A stretch of DNA of 64,000 nt from Bacteroidota bacterium (GTDB taxonomy: Bacteria > Bacteroidota > Bacteroidia > Flavobacteriales_D > Crocinitomicaceae): contig SBGX01000012.1 of assembly GCA_006226425.1 (NCBI GenBank), positions 62,001 to 126,000 on the forward strand. Reading direction: 5' to 3'. The translations under genes and the position numbers were made by a program. Positions 26,101 to 34,418 of the stretch are shown piece by piece. The number at the start of each line of letters is the position of its first letter. Position 1 is the stretch's first letter. The notes below the pieces were generated by a model. It worked only from the letters and a program-made list of their open reading frames with translations, had not been told where the DNA came from and searched no databases.

Positions 26101-27447
26101 GCTTGCGAAAGTTATACATGGATCGATGGCATGACTTATACGGAGAGTAATAGCACAGCAACTCATACCCTCACCAGTTCTTCTGGCTGTGACTCAATCG
26201 TAAACCTGAATTTGACGATTCACAAGGCAACCGAGACGGCTGATGTTATTACAACTTGTGCACCTTCCTACACCTGGATCAATGGAATGACCTATACTTC
26301 TGCAAATAGTTGGGCAAGTCATATGTTGACCAGTTCTAAAGGTTGTGATTCTCTTGTGCGTTTGAACTTAACGTTCAATTCTTTCTCCAAAGGGGTAGAT
26401 GCTGTTTTAGCTTGCGAAAGTTATACATGGATTGATGGTGTTACCTACACAGAAAGTAATAACACGGCTACCTATACTTTCGCTGGAGGTTCAGTGTTTG
26501 GCTGTGATTCTATCGTGAGACTGAATCTGGTGATCAATCAAAAAACAAGTGGAACGGATGTTCAAACAGCCTGTGGCTCATACACCTGGATTGATGGAAA
26601 TACCTATACCACTTCAACGAGTACTCCGACGTTCACTTTGACTAGTTCGCAGGGATGTGATTCTATTGTGACTCTGAACCTGACGATTCTAGATGTACTC
26701 ACAGGGACAGATGTTCAGGAAGCCTGTGGATCATTCACGTGGATTGACGGAAATACTTATACAGCTTCAACGAGTACCCCGACGTTTACTTTGACTAGTT
26801 CGCAGGGATGTGATTCGATCGTAACGTTAAATCTGACGATGCTTGAAACGTCGATAGGAACGGATGTTCAGACTGCCTGTGAATCATTTACTTGGATTGA
26901 TGGGGTAACTTATACCGCGTCTACAAACACGCCGACTTTTACATTGACAGGTGCACAAGGTTGTGACTCAATTGTCACCTTGGATCTGACCATTGAACCT
27001 TTGGATTTAAGTGTCACGCAGAATGGCAATGAATTGACTGCTACGCAGTCGGGTGCATCATATCAGTGGATTGATTGCGATACGCAGCAAGAGGTGAGTG
27101 GTGCTACGGGACAAAGTTATACCCCGGAGTCAAGCGGAAATTATGCGGTGATTATCACGGGAGCAGATTGTGCAGATACCTCAGCCTGTGTGGCCGTGGA
27201 AATTAGTGGCCTTGATGAATTGGCAAATACATGGTTAAATCTGTATCCGAATCCAACGGAAGGAATCCTGCAATTAGACTTCAAACAGCATGTAGAAGGT
27301 CCTGTTCACGTGTACGACATGTATGGGCAATTGATTCTAACAGAAATGGTTTCCGGATCAGAAAAGAGATTAAACCTGCCATTTGCAAATGGAATGTACC
27401 TCTTAGAGTTCAACGGAACCGTACAGAGGTTTGAAATCCGAAGGTAA
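23152..27447 (+). CDS. Secreted endonuclease I with lamin-tail domain, 13 tandem repeats and T9SS domain
   Basis: The start is taken at ATG 23152 (1431 residues), directly before a signal peptide (MKNQFIATILSFLFMGGMYG); ATG 23140 is possible. Residues about 20-270 are an endonuclease I domain (NREHSFPKSWWGG; SDIHHVIPTDGYVN with the His-Asn catalytic region; RGNLLYGEV), a non-specific DNA/RNA nuclease fold. An Ig-like segment and a lamin-tail domain (about 440-605; DLIISAVYDGP, INGDDAIELYKNG) follow, then 13 repeats of about 51 residues (about 620-1280), a short Ig-like stretch, and a type A T9SS sorting domain (LNLYPNPTEG to the end). Expected at the cell surface or released, probably for extracellular DNA degradation. 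It is far larger than the ~250-residue classical enzyme. Probably under the LytTR repeats at 22727. Confidence 0.88.
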   Translation: MKNQFIATILSFLFMGGMYGQIPSGYYSSAVSSGYNLKTELHNIIKNHTVRTYTELWSYYDDTDLDVDGYIHDMYSENPGGLDSYNYTWSVNQCTGSASFESQCYNREHSFPKSWWGGSIEEVMYSDIHHVIPTDGYVNLERGNLLYGEVSSPTWISQNGSKKGPARSGLGYTGSVFEPIDEYKGDFARIYFYMATRYENVISSWWGGGMLNGTSDQVFQDWAIDMLLEWHANDPVSQKEIDRNNAIYYQVQANRNPFVDHPEFAQRIWGGCAVNPPTNIVDANRCGPGVMSFSPVPGTGGNSIRWYLNNTTTTVFYDKNPASFNFKVSYTLFISSYDTITGCESTRLPVVGTVNEIPTVFFSGLATSYLIVDNAVSLVGSPSGGTFSGNGISGSTFDPSAAGTGTHAITYSYTSAEGCSNSYTLNVNVTSPSGTGDSDLIISAVYDGPLLGNPKGIELYVQKDISDLSIYGIGVANNGAGSDGLEYVFPAVSASAGDYIYCVASGTDFANYMGFNHNFSTGVLAINGDDAIELYKNGSVVDLFGDVALSGVGQAWEYTDGWASRKDCTGPNGGTFNASNWNYSGIDALDGTSTNASAANPIPLKTYTCGPVCSTTYATDTHVTCDSFTWIDGNTYTGSNSSAQHTLVNSLGCDSIVTLDLTINQSSSSIDTQVACGSFTWLNGVTYTTSNQSDTYVLQNAAGCDSIITLNLTINSPTFSTETINTCASSYTWKDGVTYTESNNNATHVLVNSQGCDSVIILNLTIHEVALGTDVINACGSYTWIDGNNYTISNSTASHTIVGGAASGCDSIVTLKLTIFPIKTGTDVINACGSYTWIDGQTYSNSTNTATHTLMSSDGCDSIVTLNLTIRDTLQGTALVSSCSAYTWINGITYTESNTTATHLLKTSAGCDSLVTLNLTIADTLRGTDVIEACESYTWINGQTYTSSLSGIKHYMKTTEGCDSLVTLDLRIKGPLSTVDQIEACESYTWIDGMTYTESNSTATHTLTSSSGCDSIVNLNLTIHKATETADVITTCAPSYTWINGMTYTSANSWASHMLTSSKGCDSLVRLNLTFNSFSKGVDAVLACESYTWIDGVTYTESNNTATYTFAGGSVFGCDSIVRLNLVINQKTSGTDVQTACGSYTWIDGNTYTTSTSTPTFTLTSSQGCDSIVTLNLTILDVLTGTDVQEACGSFTWIDGNTYTASTSTPTFTLTSSQGCDSIVTLNLTMLETSIGTDVQTACESFTWIDGVTYTASTNTPTFTLTGAQGCDSIVTLDLTIEPLDLSVTQNGNELTATQSGASYQWIDCDTQQEVSGATGQSYTPESSGNYAVIITGADCADTSACVAVEISGLDELANTWLNLYPNPTEGILQLDFKQHVEGPVHVYDMYGQLILTEMVSGSEKRLNLPFANGMYLLEFNGTVQRFEIRR
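25006..27000 (+). repeat. Thirteen in-frame tandem repeats of about 153 bases
   Basis: Each unit codes for about 51 residues with the pattern C-x-S-Y/F-T-W-I-D/N-G-x-T-Y-T, then GCDSIVTLNLTI, with one Cys near each end. Most copies have diverged, but copies 11 and 12 are almost identical in DNA (around 26605-26690 and 26758-26840), showing recent duplication. A single related copy lies near the end of the LRR protein (about 7480-7600). Confidence 0.9.
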
Positions 27448-27471
27448 TCGTGCCTGACTACCTAAGGGAAG

Positions 27472-27508
27472 ACGGGTACTCTGTTTCAGGGTACCCGTTT
27501 GCTTTTTT
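27472..27508 (+). terminator. Intrinsic terminator
   Basis: ACGGGTAC (27472-27479) pairs with GTACCCGT (27491-27498), with an inner CTG/CAG pair around TTT, then a T-rich run. Confidence 0.85.
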
Positions 27509-27542
27509 ATGAGTATTTTAAGGAATAAATAATCGAATTTAA

Positions 27543-28700
27543 ATGGTGTTAGTTGAAAAGTTTAGCTACCTCTTTTTCTTTGTTTTGAGTTTTCAGGCCC
27601 AGGCGCAGGATGTTGAAAATGAAGTATTGAGCCGTCTGCATTTTGATAGTGTACAGCTCATGAAGAATGGCTATCACTCGGTGCACGTGTATCAGGATCA
27701 TTTGAATGATCATTCCCCGGAAGGAAATTTTGTGCTCAGCCGAAAACGAATTGAAGCGGATTACAATGATTTGGGAGGGCTTAGTTATAAGCGTTCAAGC
27801 AACCTGGTTGCGATGTCTGATATCCTGGGAGGAAGAAGTACTCAGTATGTTTCGTACGAATATGATAAAAAAGGAAGGATCAAAAAGAGCTGCTCGGGAG
27901 ACTATCGTGATTCCTGGTGTCAGCATCGAAGTTACGATGAAGAGGGGAGAGTGATTGAAGTATTTAATGATGGAGACTATGTGATCAATAGCCGCATCAG
28001 ATTTGAGTGGAAGAACGGGAAGATGATCCGGGCGATCAATACGGATTCGGAAGGAAAGGAGACGTTTGATGATCGTTCTTTCGATGAGAAGGGCAGGGTA
28101 GCGGAAGTTCGTCATAATCGAGGGAGGTTTACTTTTGATTATGTCGATGGAAAGAAGTATTCGACAATCATATATACTCAGTATAGGGACGGAAAGTTGA
28201 ATAAAAGAAGAGTCGTGAAAAAACTGAAGACGAGTGATGCGATCACTTTTGCCTGTGAGTTAAATGCCGAATTGGATACCCTGAAAAAAATCGAAGCTAC
28301 TTATGATGACCACCTGAATTTGGTTAGTTTTAAAAGCAGTAATTATAAGGAGTTGATAGAGGCAAAGAAAAGTCCTCCTCCTGTGACAATAGAAGGTGAA
28401 CGGGGAGGCAGTCATCGTGTCGAACAGTCGGAGTTAAAGCCGCGTATTATTCTTTATGAAGTAAAGAACTTTTATAGTGAACAGGGCTTGCTTACGAAGC
28501 GGGTATTATCTGGAAAAGGAGAAGATGGTCAATTAGACCCGGAGCGTCAATATGTCGAGAGAATCATCTTTGAAAAGGAGTATTTGTCGGAAAAGTGGTG
28601 GCCCACCAATGAAAGAGAGCGCGAAAGAAGAAATGCTCCAAAAGAAGTAAAACCGGGGAGTAAAATCCCCATTGAAGAACCAGTCGAAAAAGGAAATTAA
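27543..28700 (+). CDS. Exported protein with YD/MORN-like repeats, function unknown
   Basis: This 385-residue protein has a signal peptide (about 1-21, ending QAQAQ). The middle (about 95-200) carries YD-like segments (SYEYDKKGRIKKS, RSYDEEGRVIEVFNDGD, RSFDEKGRVAEVRH) resembling RHS/YD or toxin_YwqK-type repeats. The C-terminal third is charged and proline-containing. No T9SS domain and no lipobox, so it is probably periplasmic. It does not match a family I can name. Its stop overlaps the stop of the convergent outer-membrane gene (28697-28700). Confidence 0.65.
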   Translation: MVLVEKFSYLFFFVLSFQAQAQDVENEVLSRLHFDSVQLMKNGYHSVHVYQDHLNDHSPEGNFVLSRKRIEADYNDLGGLSYKRSSNLVAMSDILGGRSTQYVSYEYDKKGRIKKSCSGDYRDSWCQHRSYDEEGRVIEVFNDGDYVINSRIRFEWKNGKMIRAINTDSEGKETFDDRSFDEKGRVAEVRHNRGRFTFDYVDGKKYSTIIYTQYRDGKLNKRRVVKKLKTSDAITFACELNAELDTLKKIEATYDDHLNLVSFKSSNYKELIEAKKSPPPVTIEGERGGSHRVEQSELKPRIILYEVKNFYSEQGLLTKRVLSGKGEDGQLDPERQYVERIIFEKEYLSEKWWPTNERERERRNAPKEVKPGSKIPIEEPVEKGN

Positions 28701-29512
28701 TTAACTTCTTTCTCTTCTTTTGATTTCAGGTGGAATGAAAATCCGAAAACGGCATTGTACTGAAAGAAGAAAAAATGCTGGGCGGCCCGGTCACTTTTCG
28801 AGGCAGTAGTCCGGATATCTGGCATGTGAATGAAGCCTCCTTTCGCTTCGCTTTGAATAAAGAAGTGCTTGAAAAAGCGAAATTCCAGGCCTGTAACGAC
28901 TCCCAAACCATATCCGGCCAGATGAAATTCATCGTAGCGTTCTTGATTAAATAGGGTGGCGTTGGTACGTGGAACGAGCATTCCGACTCCTCCACCTCCC
29001 AGCGCATGGACTTCCAACTTTTCTTTGTTGATTAATGGATGAAAATAGCGGCATTCGATGTTCCCGTAGTTGAGTCCGTCCGTGTGTTCCAGAAGTAGGA
29101 ATTCAGGACGGAGAACGATCTCTTCGCCGTTAAAATCCCCTTGACAAATAGATGCCGGATCGTTAATCTTTCCTTCGATGGCGACCGATTGGTATTGGGA
29201 AACAACATATTTCATGTGATCCATTCCAATGGAAAGTTGCCAGTTGTCCGTTAAAAAATAGCCCACCCGAAAGTTGTACTGCGGAATGGTCATTTGTGTG
29301 GGATTGAAATAAGTGTCTGCCCGAAAGGCACTTTGACGATCGTGTGAACGGACTTTTTGGAGCGTAAAATCGTAATCAATTCCCTGAAAAGAAATATTGG
29401 AACGGGAATAATTGGAGTGATTCCACCCCCAATAAATACTTAGGTTTCCCTTGTTTTGTGCGTATAGACCTGTTGTCAGGAGTAGGATGCCGCTAAAAAG
29501 GATCGTTTTCAT
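28697..29512 (-). CDS. Outer-membrane beta-barrel-like protein
   Basis: This 271-residue protein has a signal peptide (MKTILFSGILLLTTGLYAQ). Alternating aromatic/polar strands (NLSIYWGWNHSNYSRS; YNFRVGYFLTDNWQLSIGMDHMKYVV; GLGVVTGLEFRFFKHFFIQSEAKGGF; FFFQYNAVFGFSFHL) are typical of 8-10-stranded outer-membrane barrels. No enzymatic motif. It is divergent from the AAA ATPase gene, with 125 bases between. Confidence 0.65.
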   Translation of the reverse strand: MKTILFSGILLLTTGLYAQNKGNLSIYWGWNHSNYSRSNISFQGIDYDFTLQKVRSHDRQSAFRADTYFNPTQMTIPQYNFRVGYFLTDNWQLSIGMDHMKYVVSQYQSVAIEGKINDPASICQGDFNGEEIVLRPEFLLLEHTDGLNYGNIECRYFHPLINKEKLEVHALGGGGVGMLVPRTNATLFNQERYDEFHLAGYGLGVVTGLEFRFFKHFFIQSEAKGGFIHMPDIRTTASKSDRAAQHFFFFQYNAVFGFSFHLKSKEEKEVN

Positions 29513-29572
29513 GATGCAAAATTAGAAAATATTTCAGCGGAGAATATGATAAAAATCATCCTTATACTATTT

Positions 29573-29598
29573 GGTATTATACCTTTTAGTATAATACC
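29573..29598 (+). promoter_or_regulatory. Perfect inverted repeat operator before the AAA ATPase
   Basis: GGTATTATAC (29573-29582) and GTATAATACC (29589-29598) are perfect complements six bases apart. A TATATTTG -7 element lies at 29614-29621, so the repeat covers the -33 region, where no TTG is found at the right distance. ATACCTTTT also occurs as a direct repeat 15 bases apart (29579 and 29594). Strong operator candidate for the ATPase gene starting at 29638. Confidence 0.6.
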
Positions 29599-29637
29599 TT
29601 TTGGTAAAAATGCTATATTTGTATAAAACGAAGCAGG

Positions 29638-30789
29638 ATGTTGGAATCACCTTTCAAATATGGAACCACCGTAAGTGGAGGAGCTTTTACGGATCGGGAA
29701 GATAGTGCACAAAAGCTGTATGACAACCTGACTCAGGGCATTAATACGCTGATTATTTCTCCGAGAAGATGGGGGAAATCGTCTTTGGTGGACAAAGTAT
29801 GTCAGGAGATTGAAGATCAAACCTCTGGAATTCGGGTGGTACAAATGGACCTTTTTTCAGCAGAGAACGAATTGGAGTTTCTCGAATTGTTTGCGCGGGA
29901 AGTGATTCGCGCTTCTTCTGGAAAGTGGGAGGACTGGGTCCGATCGACCAAGGAGTTCTTCAAACAATTGATCCCCAAATTAACCCTGGGAGTTGATCCG
30001 ACCAGTGATTTTAGTTTGAGTTTTGATTGGGATGAACTTCGGAAACATCAGGATGAAATCTTGCAATTACCGGAACGGATGGCCCAAAAGAAAAATTGTC
30101 GTTTCGTCATCTGCATCGATGAGTTTCAAAACCTGGCTAATTTTCAGGATTATGAAGTGTTGGAGAAAAAAATGCGGGCTGTATGGCAGCGACAGAAACA
30201 TGTGAGTTACTGTTTGTACGGGAGCAAACGGCACATGATGACAGAAATTTTTAGTCAGCCCGGCAGACCTTTTTATCGATTCGGTGATTTAATGCACCTG
30301 AGCAAGATTTCCCGGGAACACTGGGTCACATTTATCGAACAAAATTTTGAACGGACCGGAAAGAAGATCGAAAAGGATTGTGCTGAATTGATTCCGAAGC
30401 TCATGAAAGACCACTCCTGGTATGTACAGCAATTGGCTCATTATACCTGGCAGAAAACGAAGAAAAAAGCCAATAAGAATGAGTTGAATGCCGCTCTGAA
30501 AGAATTGATTTATGCGAATTCGCCGCTATATCTCAAGGAGATTGACAGCATCAGCAAGACCCAATTGAATTTATTGAAGGCCATTGTACAGGGCGAACAA
30601 CATCTAACCAGTGTGCATACCATGAGCGAGTATCGTTTGGGGACTCCCAGAAATGTAGCCAAGAACCGGGACAAGCTACTGGAAGAAGATCTGATTCATC
30701 AGGGGGAGGAAGGCCTGGAATTACTTGATCCGGCCTTTGAATTATGGTTTAGAAAGCAGTTTTTTGGAGTTTCTTTCGAGTTGTCTTGA
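29638..30789 (+). CDS. Archaeal-type AAA ATPase with C-terminal winged helix
   Basis: This 383-residue P-loop ATPase of the archaeal-ATPase/MNS STAND group has Walker A SPRRWGKSSL (41-50) and Walker B FVICIDEFQ (156-164), followed by a YGSKRHMM sensor-like segment. A C-terminal winged-helix region (about 300-365; QLNLLKAIVQGE, RLGTPRNVAKNRDKLLEEDL) ends in LLDPAFELWFRKQF. Such ATPases are abundant in Bacteroidota and archaea without a fixed role; STAND relatives act in signalling or defence. A perfect inverted repeat lies before the start, and the winged helix could allow self-regulation. Monocistronic. Confidence 0.85.
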   Translation: MLESPFKYGTTVSGGAFTDREDSAQKLYDNLTQGINTLIISPRRWGKSSLVDKVCQEIEDQTSGIRVVQMDLFSAENELEFLELFAREVIRASSGKWEDWVRSTKEFFKQLIPKLTLGVDPTSDFSLSFDWDELRKHQDEILQLPERMAQKKNCRFVICIDEFQNLANFQDYEVLEKKMRAVWQRQKHVSYCLYGSKRHMMTEIFSQPGRPFYRFGDLMHLSKISREHWVTFIEQNFERTGKKIEKDCAELIPKLMKDHSWYVQQLAHYTWQKTKKKANKNELNAALKELIYANSPLYLKEIDSISKTQLNLLKAIVQGEQHLTSVHTMSEYRLGTPRNVAKNRDKLLEEDLIHQGEEGLELLDPAFELWFRKQFFGVSFELS

Positions 30790-30795
30790 GGGGGC

Positions 30796-32724
30796 TTATT
30801 GTTTGACCAAACGCATTATTTTGCGGTAGTTTCCATGGCTTAAATGAACGTAGTAAGTGCCACGAGCAACCTGCGAAAAATCGAGTTCAAAGCTCTGTCT
30901 TTCCTCTTCGATATTGATTTCCTGAGCAGAAAGATAGGCTCCGGCACTATTGTAAATTTCCAGTCTTGCTTTTCCTTTCATTCCCTTGAGCACAAGTTTA
31001 CTCGTATGTTTGGTTGGATTGGGGAACAGGCTGGCGGAGCAGGAATCCAGGATGACTCCACAGCCTCTTTTCTGAATCCGCTGCGGAAGTTCGCCCGGTG
31101 CAAGTGAATCAATCGGAATCCAAATGTCATCCCGGTCAAGCGCTTTGGGGGGAAGACAGGCGATTACCGGTTTGATATGGGCCAGGTGATCCAGGGAGTC
31201 GGTGCGGGATGGTTGTTCTTTGGGCAATTGTGGAACCAGGAAGGAGTATATGAAAGCTGAACGCCCATGATCCTTGTTGGAAAATTTGACCCGTTTCCCT
31301 TGTACATCCTTCATTTCATTTTTACCCCAGTAAAGTCCGCCAACAACGCAATTTCCATTCTTGCAGACAATGTCCATCGGAATGGCCCATCCATCTGATT
31401 TAATGTTTTTTTGGACACTTTGGAGTTTTTGGCCCTGCCAACAGGTATAGAATTCTCCCACGTCATGATATCTGCGAGGAAGCCTGACATCCGAACCTTC
31501 AAACTGAATCGTGTCAGAGTGGCTTCCGATCAAATGGACCCGGTCATGTTGATCCAGGTCGAGGGCCATCCCCCGGTAGTAGGTGCCAAAGCCTCTTGAA
31601 TGATTAAAATGAGTATAGTCAAGATCTCCATCCTGTTGGAATCGTGCATAGAAAAAGCTCTGTCCACCGGAATGCTTGAAGCGGTTGTTTTGGATGAGGG
31701 TGATCCCGTTTGAAATGATGCACTCATAGTCGAATGAGCCAGTAAGGTAAATATTGTTCTTAGAGTCCACTCGCAGGTCCGAAATGTGCTGGTTCCATTG
31801 TCCGCCAATTTTTCTGGACCAGAGGTACTGATCATTCGGATCATATTTCACGATGAAAGCATCTTCAATTTCCAGGTAGCCATCATTGCTCAGGGAATCA
31901 TTTTCATCGAATTTGATCGAGTTTCGGAATTGTCCATGGATGAGGAGATTATCCCGGTGGTCGATGGCCAATTTGTTGTGATATAATGGATTAGAGTGAT
32001 AATGCGTTCTGAAGAAAGGATGTTTTCCCAGGATTTTTCCATCGGGACTTAGCTCCAGAATTCCGAATTTATAATTGTCATACTCTTTGGATCCGGGTTG
32101 GTGAGAGTCAATGAGCACCCCGGCATCTCTCAACTCATGACTGAAACGATAAGACCAATAAATCTTTCCCTGACTATTTTCAACGATAGAGATTCCGGTG
32201 GCTCCATAACATTTGTCGAGGGTTTTCACCCACTTGACATTCCCTTCCGGGGAATAGCGCGCTAAAAAGATGGTTTCTGGTTGATGTATTCTTCCGCGTT
32301 CTTTTTCTTTTCCTCGCTTTATGTCACTCTTTTTGGTGGAAGCAAAGCGGACGATCCCATCGGCATTTCCAGTGACCAGAATGTCTCCATTTTTGGCTAC
32401 ATAAAGTGTATTAATAAGGGAGAAGTAACTTCCGGCGATTGAGGTAACCCAAATAGGTTTGCCATTGGAATCGAACTTGATAATAACTGCGCCCAGATGG
32501 CGCGGGAAAGGCAATTCAGTTTTCTTTAGTTCTGGAATTTGAAGTTTCATTTGATGGTTAATTGCCACATAGATATTCCCTTTTTCGTCAAGATCCAGGT
32601 CGGAAAAATCGGTGGTGTTATAGCCGTCAACATTGTAAACCCAGTCAATTTTTGGCCCTTCTGATTGCGCCAAACAGTTTGGAAGGTAAGCTAGAGCAAG
32701 AAGCGAAAAAAGGGCAAGTTTCAT
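30796..32724 (-). CDS. Secreted beta-propeller (SBBP-like) protein with T9SS domain
   Basis: This 642-residue protein has a signal peptide (about 1-19). Repeats of the form DLDEKGNIYVAI, SNGKPIWVTSIAG, VDSKNNIYLTGSFD and DQHDRVHLIGSHSD (residues about 30-480) match SBBP/propeller repeats. The end is a T9SS sorting domain (ASLFPNPTKHTSKL to RKIMRLVKQ). A cell-surface protein of unknown ligand. It converges with the ATPase gene, with six bases between the stops. Confidence 0.82.
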   Translation of the reverse strand: MKLALFSLLALAYLPNCLAQSEGPKIDWVYNVDGYNTTDFSDLDLDEKGNIYVAINHQMKLQIPELKKTELPFPRHLGAVIIKFDSNGKPIWVTSIAGSYFSLINTLYVAKNGDILVTGNADGIVRFASTKKSDIKRGKEKERGRIHQPETIFLARYSPEGNVKWVKTLDKCYGATGISIVENSQGKIYWSYRFSHELRDAGVLIDSHQPGSKEYDNYKFGILELSPDGKILGKHPFFRTHYHSNPLYHNKLAIDHRDNLLIHGQFRNSIKFDENDSLSNDGYLEIEDAFIVKYDPNDQYLWSRKIGGQWNQHISDLRVDSKNNIYLTGSFDYECIISNGITLIQNNRFKHSGGQSFFYARFQQDGDLDYTHFNHSRGFGTYYRGMALDLDQHDRVHLIGSHSDTIQFEGSDVRLPRRYHDVGEFYTCWQGQKLQSVQKNIKSDGWAIPMDIVCKNGNCVVGGLYWGKNEMKDVQGKRVKFSNKDHGRSAFIYSFLVPQLPKEQPSRTDSLDHLAHIKPVIACLPPKALDRDDIWIPIDSLAPGELPQRIQKRGCGVILDSCSASLFPNPTKHTSKLVLKGMKGKARLEIYNSAGAYLSAQEINIEEERQSFELDFSQVARGTYYVHLSHGNYRKIMRLVKQ

Positions 32725-32803
32725 GCGCGTTGTTTTGAATTTACAAGAGTTAGTACAGCCAGGTGAATCTTTCGTTCAATGGCAAGAAAAGTTCCAACAG
32801 AGC

Positions 32804-32836
32804 ATAAAAAAACCGCCGATCAAAAGATCGACGGTT
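32804..32836 (-). terminator. Intrinsic terminator after the ompA-like gene
   Basis: In plus coordinates AACCGCCGATC (32811-32821) pairs with GATCGACGGTT (32826-32836); on the minus strand a T run (32805-32812) follows. Confidence 0.85.
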
Positions 32837-32857
32837 TCTTACCAATCCAACGGTAGG

Positions 32858-33970
32858 TTAGAGGTGTAGATTAAACTCTACACGACGGTTCCGGGCACGC
32901 CCTTCTTCCGTATCATTTGATGCTTTGGGTTTGCTCTCACCAAATCCTTTGGTTGTCATTCGTTTCGCATCAATTCCTTTTTTAATCAGGTAATTTTTGA
33001 CAGATTGTGCTCTTCTTTGGGAAAGATCCATATTTGTTTCATGGCTTCCCGTATTGTCCGTATGTCCGTAAATGCTGAGTTTGTATGCAGGATTTGCTTT
33101 CATCAGTGCAGCAATGGCATCCAATCGTGTATGGGATGATTCCAACATGACGTCTTTTCCGGTCTCAAATTGTACTCCCGCCACGGCTTTGTCCACCACT
33201 TCTTTGACTTCTTTTTTCATTTCCGGACAGCCGTTGTTTTTCTTGCTTCCAGCTACATCCGGACAATGGTCATCTGTGTCTGCCACGCCGTCACCATCGC
33301 TGTCTTTTGCTTTATTCGTTCCGGTAGAAGTATTGTCTTTCTTCTTCCCCAAGTTGAACACTATTCCAAGTGTATGCTGCATAAACTGGTCGTTCTTCCC
33401 TTTGGAGTAGCCATCCCGACGATCGTGGTTGGTCATCGCATAGTTCAGGTTGTAGTTCAGTCCAATCATCTCGTTGAACATGTATGTTACCCCTGCTCCG
33501 AGATTCCCCGTCCAGTCTGAACCAGGAGCAACCAATGCTCGGTTGTCATCTCCACGGTCAATGGCGTGATGTGCCCATCCGGTTCCCAAATAAACATAAG
33601 GTTGTACTTTGGAGTTTTCGGCCAACCAGGCCCCATTGTTCATTTTTAAGCGCAATTGTCCATTTATGTGGAACAGATTGGAACGCATTCCCAAACGGGT
33701 GTTTTCGCTACTCAAGGGAAGATGTTTCCCCAGGGATCCGTAATTGGCCATAAGCCCCGTACTCAGCCAGGGGTTCAGACTATACATGAAATGAACTCCC
33801 ACGTTTGCCCGGTAGGCGGAGATGTCAAACCACTTGTAAGAAAGATCCCCATGATAGTCGTTTAGCCCGGAATGTATTCCGAGCGAGTAAGGTTTATTGG
33901 ATGTTTGTGCATACATGCCACTGATTCCCAAAAAGAGGCTCAGAAACATGATTTTTGTTTTTCTTGTCAT
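32858..33970 (-). CDS. OmpA-family outer-membrane protein
   Basis: This 370-residue protein has a signal peptide (about 1-21) and an N-terminal beta-barrel (about 22-212). A thrombospondin type 3 Ca-binding repeat follows (DSDGDGVADTDDHCPDV, about 224-240), then a C-terminal OmpA peptidoglycan-binding domain (about 262-370; LSIYGHTDNTGSHETNMDLS, RRAQSVKNYL, GFGESKPKASNDTEEGRARN, RRVEF). It links the outer membrane to peptidoglycan. A promoter (33984-34013) and a terminator bracket it as a single-gene unit. Confidence 0.93.
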   Translation of the reverse strand: MTRKTKIMFLSLFLGISGMYAQTSNKPYSLGIHSGLNDYHGDLSYKWFDISAYRANVGVHFMYSLNPWLSTGLMANYGSLGKHLPLSSENTRLGMRSNLFHINGQLRLKMNNGAWLAENSKVQPYVYLGTGWAHHAIDRGDDNRALVAPGSDWTGNLGAGVTYMFNEMIGLNYNLNYAMTNHDRRDGYSKGKNDQFMQHTLGIVFNLGKKKDNTSTGTNKAKDSDGDGVADTDDHCPDVAGSKKNNGCPEMKKEVKEVVDKAVAGVQFETGKDVMLESSHTRLDAIAALMKANPAYKLSIYGHTDNTGSHETNMDLSQRRAQSVKNYLIKKGIDAKRMTTKGFGESKPKASNDTEEGRARNRRVEFNLHL

Positions 33971-33983
33971 TGTAAGGGTGAAT

Positions 33984-34013
33984 TAAAGTTACCTACCTAT
34001 TTAACACAGACAA
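33984..34013 (-). promoter_or_regulatory. Promoter of the ompA-like gene
   Basis: Minus strand: TTG (34011-34013), 19 bases, TAACTTTA (33984-33991), 13 bases before the ATG. One mismatch to TAnnTTTG. Confidence 0.5.
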
Positions 34014-34052
34014 CTTTCATTTACCCCCACCCATTTGACGAAAAAATTAGTT

Positions 34053-34418
34053 TTATCCTTTTTGAAGAACTTGCTTCCCCAATCGGAAGAGATTGATTCC
34101 AAGCAGCAGGCAAAAGCCAACGCTCAGTGCATTGAAAACAATCACAATGAGGAGCAGCAAAAATCTTGAAATGCCGTATTCGGCCAGGATCATTTCGATG
34201 TAATCTCCACTTCCGGCATCCATCTGGAAGAATATATAGCTTCCAATAAGCAATTGGATCAGGAAACCAATCCCGAAGAGGAATTTTCCCGAATTAAACA
34301 TTCCATAGAGGACTCCTGAAAGGGTCCATACTATCAAAACCAGCGTGTAGTTCTTCAGGTAATATTGGGCGGCAAAAATAATGAATGCCAGCAACAGGAT
34401 GCTTACTACTTTTTTCAT
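34053..34418 (-). CDS. Small four-helix membrane protein at the operon end
   Basis: The start is ATG 34418, which overlaps the acylase stop (ATGA), giving 121 residues; the longer frame from 34481 lies inside the acylase gene. Four hydrophobic segments (about 3-21, 24-42, 47-65, 84-112) make it an integral membrane protein. There is no family I recognise. Translational coupling to the acylase at the end of a natural-product operon leaves open roles in self-protection, export or acylase support; none is shown by sequence. Confidence 0.7.
   Translation of the reverse strand: MKKVVSILLLAFIIFAAQYYLKNYTLVLIVWTLSGVLYGMFNSGKFLFGIGFLIQLLIGSYIFFQMDAGSGDYIEMILAEYGISRFLLLLIVIVFNALSVGFCLLLGINLFRLGKQVLQKG

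Noticed and set aside
25006-27000. Regular ~153-base repeats that could suggest a repeat array such as CRISPR.
   Set aside because: Units are in frame, coding and diverged in a protein-like way, without short identical repeats and unique spacers.
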